This document shows, piece by piece, positions 12,582 to 15,962 of a DNA stretch of 15,962 bases (position 1 is the stretch's first letter; each line of letters opens with the position of its first letter). The stretch is from DATCYZ01 sp036526195 (GTDB lineage Bacteria > Pseudomonadota > Gammaproteobacteria > Burkholderiales > SG8-39). The notes under the pieces were generated by a model. That model did not search any database and had not been told where the DNA came from. It saw nothing but the letters and a program-made list of their open reading frames with translations. The position numbers and the translations under genes were made by a program. The stretch is from the NCBI GenBank assembly GCA_036526195.1, contig DATCYZ010000007.1, forward strand, positions 1 through 15,962, written 5' to 3'.

Positions 12582-14129
12582 ATGGAACGGCGCGCGTTCC
12601 TCGCCGCGCTGTCCGCCCTCGGCCTCGGTGCAGCGACGCACCGCGCGCCGGTGCTCGCCAGGCCACGCTTGCCGCGCGATCCGTTCATGCTCGGCGTTGC
12701 GAGCGGTTACCCCTCGCCCGGCGGCATGGTGCTCTGGACCCGCCTGCTGCTCGACCCGGAGGCGCCCGACGGCGGGCTCGGCGCCGCAGCGGTGCCGGTG
12801 CGCTGGGAGGTCGCCGCCGACGAATCGATGCGCAAGATCGTTGCCTCCGGCAGCACAGAAGCCACGCCGGAGTGGGGGCACTCGGTGCACGTGCAGGCGA
12901 AGGGCCTCGAGCCGGACCGCTGGTACTGGTACCGCTTCATGGCGGGCGACGCGACGAGCGCGCCGGCACGCACCCGCACCAGCCCCGCCCATGACGCGCG
13001 CGTGGATCGGCTGCGCTTCGCCTTCGCCTCCTGCCAGCAGTACGAGCAGGGCTTCTTCGGCGCGCACCGCCACATTGCCGAGGATGCCCCGGACCTGGTC
13101 GCCTTCCTTGGCGACTACATCTACGAATCGTCCTGGGGCCGCAACCACGTGCGCAGGCACGAAACCGCCGAACCGTACACGCTGCCTGAGTACCGCGCGC
13201 GCTACGCCCGCTACAAGTCCGATGCCGACCTGCAGCGCGCGCATGCCGCCTGCCCCTGGATCGTCACCTGGGACGACCACGAGGTCGACAACGACTACGC
13301 CAACGACCGGCCCGAGGACGGCATGGACCGCGCGCGCTTCCTCGCCCGGCGTGCCGCGGCCTACCGCGCCTTCTACGAGCACATGCCGCTGCCCGAGCGC
13401 ATGCGCCCGGACGGCGCCGGCCTGCGCCTGCATACCCGGCTCGGCTGGGGGCAGCTTGCGCGTTTCTTCATCCTCGACAACCGCCAGTACCGCAGCTGGC
13501 AGGCCTGCCCGCGAAAGGCCGGCGGCGGCAACGTCGTCGACCCGGCGGTCTGCACCGAGCTCGACGAGCCGAAGCGCACGATGCTCGGCACCGCGCAGGA
13601 GCGCTGGCTGGACCGCGCCTTCGCCGAATCGCGCGCCGGCTGGAACCTGGTCACGCAGCAGACGCTGATGGCGCAGCTCGACAGCCACCCGGGCGAGGGC
13701 CGGCGCGTCTGGACCGACGGCTGGAGCGGTTACCCGGCGGCGCGCCGGCGCCTGCTCGAATCCGCGCTCGCGCACCGGCTCGCCAACCCGGTGGTCATCG
13801 GCGGGGACGTGCACCACCATGCGGTGGCCGATCTGAAGCTCGACTTCGACGATCCGCACGCGGCGGTGGTGGCGAGCGAGATCTGCGGCACCTCGATCAC
13901 TTCGCAGTCACGCGCGCAGAAGGCGCTCGATGCGGCGCGCGAGGAGAACCCACACCTGAAGCTGATGGACGGCCGGCATCGCGGCTACGTGCGCGTCGAG
14001 GTGCGCCCGCAGGGGCTGACCGCGGAACTGCGCGCGATGGCGGGCGTGCAATCCGCGCAGGCCGCCTGCTCGACGCTCGCCGCCTTCACGGTGGAGAACG
14101 GCCGCGCGGGGGCGCAGCGGACCGGCTGA
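12582..14129 (+). CDS. phoD: PhoD-family alkaline phosphatase/phosphodiesterase, Tat-exported
   Basis: A 515-residue metallophosphoesterase of the PhoD family. The N-terminus MERRAFLAALSALGLGAA has the twin arginine followed by a phenylalanine, leucine and a hydrophobic core, so folded export by Tat to the periplasm is likely. A PhoD N-terminal beta domain (about 33-140, GVASGYPSPGGMVLWTRL) precedes the phosphatase domain, where metal-site motifs are visible: FASCQQYEQGFF, FLGDYIYE, TWDDHEVDNDYAND and VVIGGDVHHHAVADL. Family members use Fe/Ca ions to cleave phosphate mono- and diesters. The ATG at 12582 is one base after the gntR stop, so the two genes are almost certainly co-transcribed. A longer frame to 12492 overlaps gntR and would hide the Tat motif. 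No Pho box was recognised, hinting at control with gntR instead of by phosphate alone. Confidence 0.93.
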   Translation: MERRAFLAALSALGLGAATHRAPVLARPRLPRDPFMLGVASGYPSPGGMVLWTRLLLDPEAPDGGLGAAAVPVRWEVAADESMRKIVASGSTEATPEWGHSVHVQAKGLEPDRWYWYRFMAGDATSAPARTRTSPAHDARVDRLRFAFASCQQYEQGFFGAHRHIAEDAPDLVAFLGDYIYESSWGRNHVRRHETAEPYTLPEYRARYARYKSDADLQRAHAACPWIVTWDDHEVDNDYANDRPEDGMDRARFLARRAAAYRAFYEHMPLPERMRPDGAGLRLHTRLGWGQLARFFILDNRQYRSWQACPRKAGGGNVVDPAVCTELDEPKRTMLGTAQERWLDRAFAESRAGWNLVTQQTLMAQLDSHPGEGRRVWTDGWSGYPAARRRLLESALAHRLANPVVIGGDVHHHAVADLKLDFDDPHAAVVASEICGTSITSQSRAQKALDAAREENPHLKLMDGRHRGYVRVEVRPQGLTAELRAMAGVQSAQAACSTLAAFTVENGRAGAQRTG

Positions 14130-14147
14130 CGCCGTCCGTCCTCATTG

Positions 14148-14167
14148 GTAACCTATATGTTACTACA
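14148..14167. repeat. Palindromic repeat, copy 2 (matches 3885-3904)
   Basis: GTAAC-CTATAT-GTTAC (14148-14163), with exactly complementary five-base arms, sits in the 58-base gap between the convergent phoD and EamA transporter genes. It agrees with 3885-3904 at 17 of 20 bases and has the same orientation. A small GCCG-GGAA-CGGC hairpin (14170-14181) follows and might help termination. Confidence 0.5.
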
Positions 14168-14187
14168 CTGCCGGGAACGGCGCCCCC

Positions 14188-15105
14188 TCAGGGCGAGGGC
14201 ATGGTCGGCGGGGCGGGATCGACGCCGCCCTGCGCGCGGGCATCGCGATAGCCGATCCATTCGTTGATCAGCAGCGCGCCGACGACGATCGTGCCGCCGA
14301 CCATCGCCAGCAGCGTCGGCCGCTCGCCGACGCCGAGCCACACCCAGATCGGCGCGAGCACCGTTTCAATGAGCGACAACAGGCCGATCTCGCTGACCGT
14401 GAGGTAGCGCGTGGCGCGCGTCATCAGCAGGCAGCCGAGGCCGAGCTGGATGCAGCCCATCGGCGCGAGCACCAGCAGGTCCTGGACGCTCGCCTGCAGC
14501 GGCAGCGCCAGTGGCAAGGCCACGGCGAGCGACATCAGGCCGGCGATCAGCACCGCCGGCACCATGTCCACCGAGGCGTGCATGCGGCGCAGGACGACGA
14601 TGTTCAGCGCGAATGCCGTCGGCACGCCGAGCGCGAGCAGGTTGCCGAGGCTCCTGCCGGCATCCAGCCCGCCGGCAAAGATCAGCAGGATGCCGGCAAG
14701 CGCGACCCCGATCGCGATCCAGGTGCGCAGCGGCACGCGCTCGCGCAGGAAGATCCAGCCAAAGAGCGCGGCGAAGAACGGCCCGGTGCTCATCAGCACG
14801 AAGGTGTTCGCCGCGGTGGTGCGCATCACCGACAGGATGAAGAAGAAGAACGTCGACCCGAGCAGCGCGCCGGCAATCAGGCCGGGCGCCCCCACGGCGA
14901 AGATGCGCGCGAAAACCGTGCTGCGGTACTGGATCGCCAGCACGCTGACGAGAAAGACCACCATGAACATCGAGCGCCAGAGCACGATCTCCCAGCTGTC
15001 GGTGAGCGTGACGTTGCGCACGAAGATGCCGCCGGTGCTCCAGCACAGCGCGGCGGCGATCATCAGCAGGACGCCCTTGCGGCGGTCGGCAGCGGAAACA
15101 GTCAT
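14188..15105 (-). CDS. EamA/DMT-superfamily transporter
   Basis: An inner-membrane protein of 305 residues with about ten hydrophobic helices in two EamA repeats (about residues 12-142 and 152-290), the standard layout of drug/metabolite transporters. Signature pieces include LCWSTGGIFVRN in helix 1, the short EIVLWRSMFMVV helix 2, LRERVPLRTWIAIGVALAGILLI at the end of repeat one, and SLIETVLAPIWVWLGVGERPTLLAMVGGTIVVGALL at the end of repeat two. Such proteins export or import amino acids, sugars or other metabolites; substrate is unknown here. No Shine-Dalgarno is seen before the ATG; a TAAAAT -10-like hexamer lies on the minus strand at 15130-15135. The tail of about 20 residues after the last helix is proline-rich and probably cytoplasmic. 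It converges with phoD and is not part of the regulated operon. Confidence 0.92.
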   Translation of the reverse strand: MTVSAADRRKGVLLMIAAALCWSTGGIFVRNVTLTDSWEIVLWRSMFMVVFLVSVLAIQYRSTVFARIFAVGAPGLIAGALLGSTFFFFILSVMRTTAANTFVLMSTGPFFAALFGWIFLRERVPLRTWIAIGVALAGILLIFAGGLDAGRSLGNLLALGVPTAFALNIVVLRRMHASVDMVPAVLIAGLMSLAVALPLALPLQASVQDLLVLAPMGCIQLGLGCLLMTRATRYLTVSEIGLLSLIETVLAPIWVWLGVGERPTLLAMVGGTIVVGALLINEWIGYRDARAQGGVDPAPPTMPSP

Positions 15106-15158
15106 GGGGAAACACGGGGGGAAACGCGGATTTTAGCCGAGCCTGCCCGGCGGCCCGT

Positions 15159-15506
15159 TCAGCGGCAGCGCAGGTTCGCGCCGGGCACCTCGATCGGCTT
15201 CGAGCAATCCTGCTCGTTCACGCGTCGCGCGGGGTCCATCGCGGGCGCCCGCCGCGATGAATCGAACAGGCCGTGGGCGGCCGGACCCGCGGCGCCCTCC
15301 GCATAGACCAGCAGGCCGAGCATGGCGAGGAACGCGAGGCCGGGCGTCGCCGAGCCGCTCGGATACTCGACCGTCACGCGAGCGCCGCCGTAGGACGTGC
15401 CGGTGACCGGCGTGCCGCCCGCCGCCGGACCGGTGTCGATCCGCGTATGCGAGGTGGCGCATCCGGACGCGAGGACTGCGGCGAGCAGGAAGGGCGATAT
15501 TCGCAT
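15159..15506 (-). CDS. Small hypothetical lipoprotein
   Basis: A 115-residue protein that I do not recognise as a named family. Residues 1-16, MRISPFLLAAVLASGC, form a lipoprotein signal with lipobox LASGC, so the mature protein should start at a lipidated Cys16. Residues after that are Thr/Gly-rich (TRIDTGPAAGGTPVTGTSYGG); a hydrophobic stretch PGLAFLAMLGLLVYAEGAAG (about 55-74) may be a membrane segment. The C-terminus has two cysteines in NEQDCSKPIEVPGANLRCR that could form a disulfide in the periplasm. It begins nine bases after the stop of the Sua5-type gene and is probably co-transcribed with it. The coding call rests on the well-formed lipobox and the gene spacing. Confidence 0.7.
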   Translation of the reverse strand: MRISPFLLAAVLASGCATSHTRIDTGPAAGGTPVTGTSYGGARVTVEYPSGSATPGLAFLAMLGLLVYAEGAAGPAAHGLFDSSRRAPAMDPARRVNEQDCSKPIEVPGANLRCR

Positions 15507-15515
15507 GGACCGACT

Positions 15516-15962
15516 CTACACCGCGCACGCGCGGCGCAGGCGGTCGCGCACCGCGTCCCAGGCCGGCCCCTCGGGCGGCGCCTCGACGAGGATCTGCGCG
15601 CAGCCGGCGCCGTCGAGCTCGCGCAGCGCGGCGTAGAGCCGCTGCGCGCAGGCCTCCGGCGTGCCGGGCAGGCGCAGCCAGAACTCGACGCGCGCATCCG
15701 GCGGCGAGAAGGCGAGCACGGCAAGTCGCGCGCCGGCGCGCGCGATCGCGGCCGGCAACGCGGCGCCCGCCACCATGCGCGCCGGCGTCGCCGGCGCGTA
15801 ATGCCGCTCGAGCGCGCCCGACACCCGCGGCGCGGCGGCATCGGCCATCGCCACCGGCGCGCCGAGCGCGGCTTCGAGGTCTGTTGCACCGATGCCCCCC
15901 GGGCGCAACAGCACCGCGCCGCCGCGCGACAGGTCGACGATGGTCGATTCGATGCCGACCTC
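15516..15962 (-). CDS. sua5: L-threonylcarbamoyladenylate synthase, Sua5 type (partial, 5' end outside window)
   Basis: The visible 148 residues are the C-terminal part of a Sua5/YwlC-type enzyme, which makes threonylcarbamoyl-AMP for the t6A37 modification of ANN-decoding tRNAs. At the window edge the frame reads GIESTIVDLSRGGAVLLRPG, the conserved end of the YrdC domain (ESTxxD and LRPG motifs). This is followed by a linker with RVSGALERHYAPATPAR, the typical sequence joining YrdC to the Sua5 domain (SGxxxxHYAP). The remainder is the small Rossmann-like Sua5 domain, so this is the long Sua5 form rather than the short TsaC. The start lies beyond position 15962. It precedes the lipoprotein gene on the same strand. 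Confidence 0.92.
   Translation of the reverse strand, partial: EVGIESTIVDLSRGGAVLLRPGGIGATDLEAALGAPVAMADAAAPRVSGALERHYAPATPARMVAGAALPAAIARAGARLAVLAFSPPDARVEFWLRLPGTPEACAQRLYAALRELDGAGCAQILVEAPPEGPAWDAVRDRLRRACAV

Noticed and set aside
12483..13859. Minus-strand open frame of about 458 codons opposite phoD
   Set aside because: phoD on the plus strand has complete motifs and a Tat signal; the antisense translation is compositionally biased.
1..15962. CRISPR arrays, tRNA or rRNA genes, insertion sequences, riboswitches
   Set aside because: No regularly spaced repeats, tRNA-like cloverleaf, transposase gene or recognisable riboswitch core was seen on either strand.

Overview
This is a GC-rich chromosomal segment, densely packed on both strands and almost without intergenic space. 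The gene families (a Bug/TctC solute-binding protein, an ogt-xerD-ybaK cluster, a HutC-type GntR regulator, a class I fumarase of split alpha/beta type) point to a betaproteobacterium, most likely Burkholderiales or a relative. That assignment is inference from gene content and base composition. I see no rRNA, tRNA, CRISPR array or insertion sequence.

Layout. (1) 102-3120, minus strand: a tightly coupled run transcribed right to left: Ldh2-family 2-hydroxyacid dehydrogenase, O6-alkylguanine-DNA alkyltransferase (ogt), site-specific recombinase XerD (TTG start overlapping the ogt stop) and YbaK-type aminoacyl-tRNA deacylase (4-base overlap). (2) 3180-3854, plus strand: a dienelactone-hydrolase-family enzyme, divergent from region 1. 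(3) 3941-11743, minus strand: a ten-gene operon. In transcription order it encodes a UxaA/SuyA-like small subunit, a UxaA/SuyB-like large subunit, a fumarate-reductase/succinate-dehydrogenase-like iron-sulfur subunit, two small membrane anchors, a TctC-type periplasmic binding protein, class I fumarase/tartrate dehydratase alpha subunit, a secreted chalcone-isomerase-like protein, the fumarase/tartrate dehydratase beta subunit, and a flavoprotein that completes the reductase complex. (4) 11849-14129, plus strand: a GntR/HutC regulator followed 1 base later by a Tat-exported PhoD-type phosphatase, divergent from the operon. (5) 14188-15962, minus strand: an EamA/DMT transporter, a small lipoprotein, and the 3' part of a Sua5-type threonylcarbamoyl-AMP synthase running off the window edge.

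The notable system is region 3 plus its regulator. It joins capture of an organic acid in the periplasm (TctC), a split UxaA-type lyase/dehydratase, a class I [4Fe-4S] hydro-lyase and a four-subunit quinone-linked oxidoreductase in one transcription unit. The flavoprotein keeps the dicarboxylate active-site residues of succinate dehydrogenase/fumarate reductase, but at the position of the FAD-attaching histidine it has a Cys/Gly-rich segment. This favours non-covalent FAD and a reductase, or an enzyme with an unusual substrate, over a housekeeping succinate dehydrogenase. The true substrate cannot be read from sequence; a hydroxylated or sulfonated C3/C4 acid is a reasonable guess. A palindrome over the predicted -10 of the operon is a likely operator for the divergent GntR protein. 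Two related 16-bp palindromes lie, in the same orientation, in the convergent junctions at the two outer ends of the regulator-plus-operon block (about 3.89 kb and 14.15 kb).
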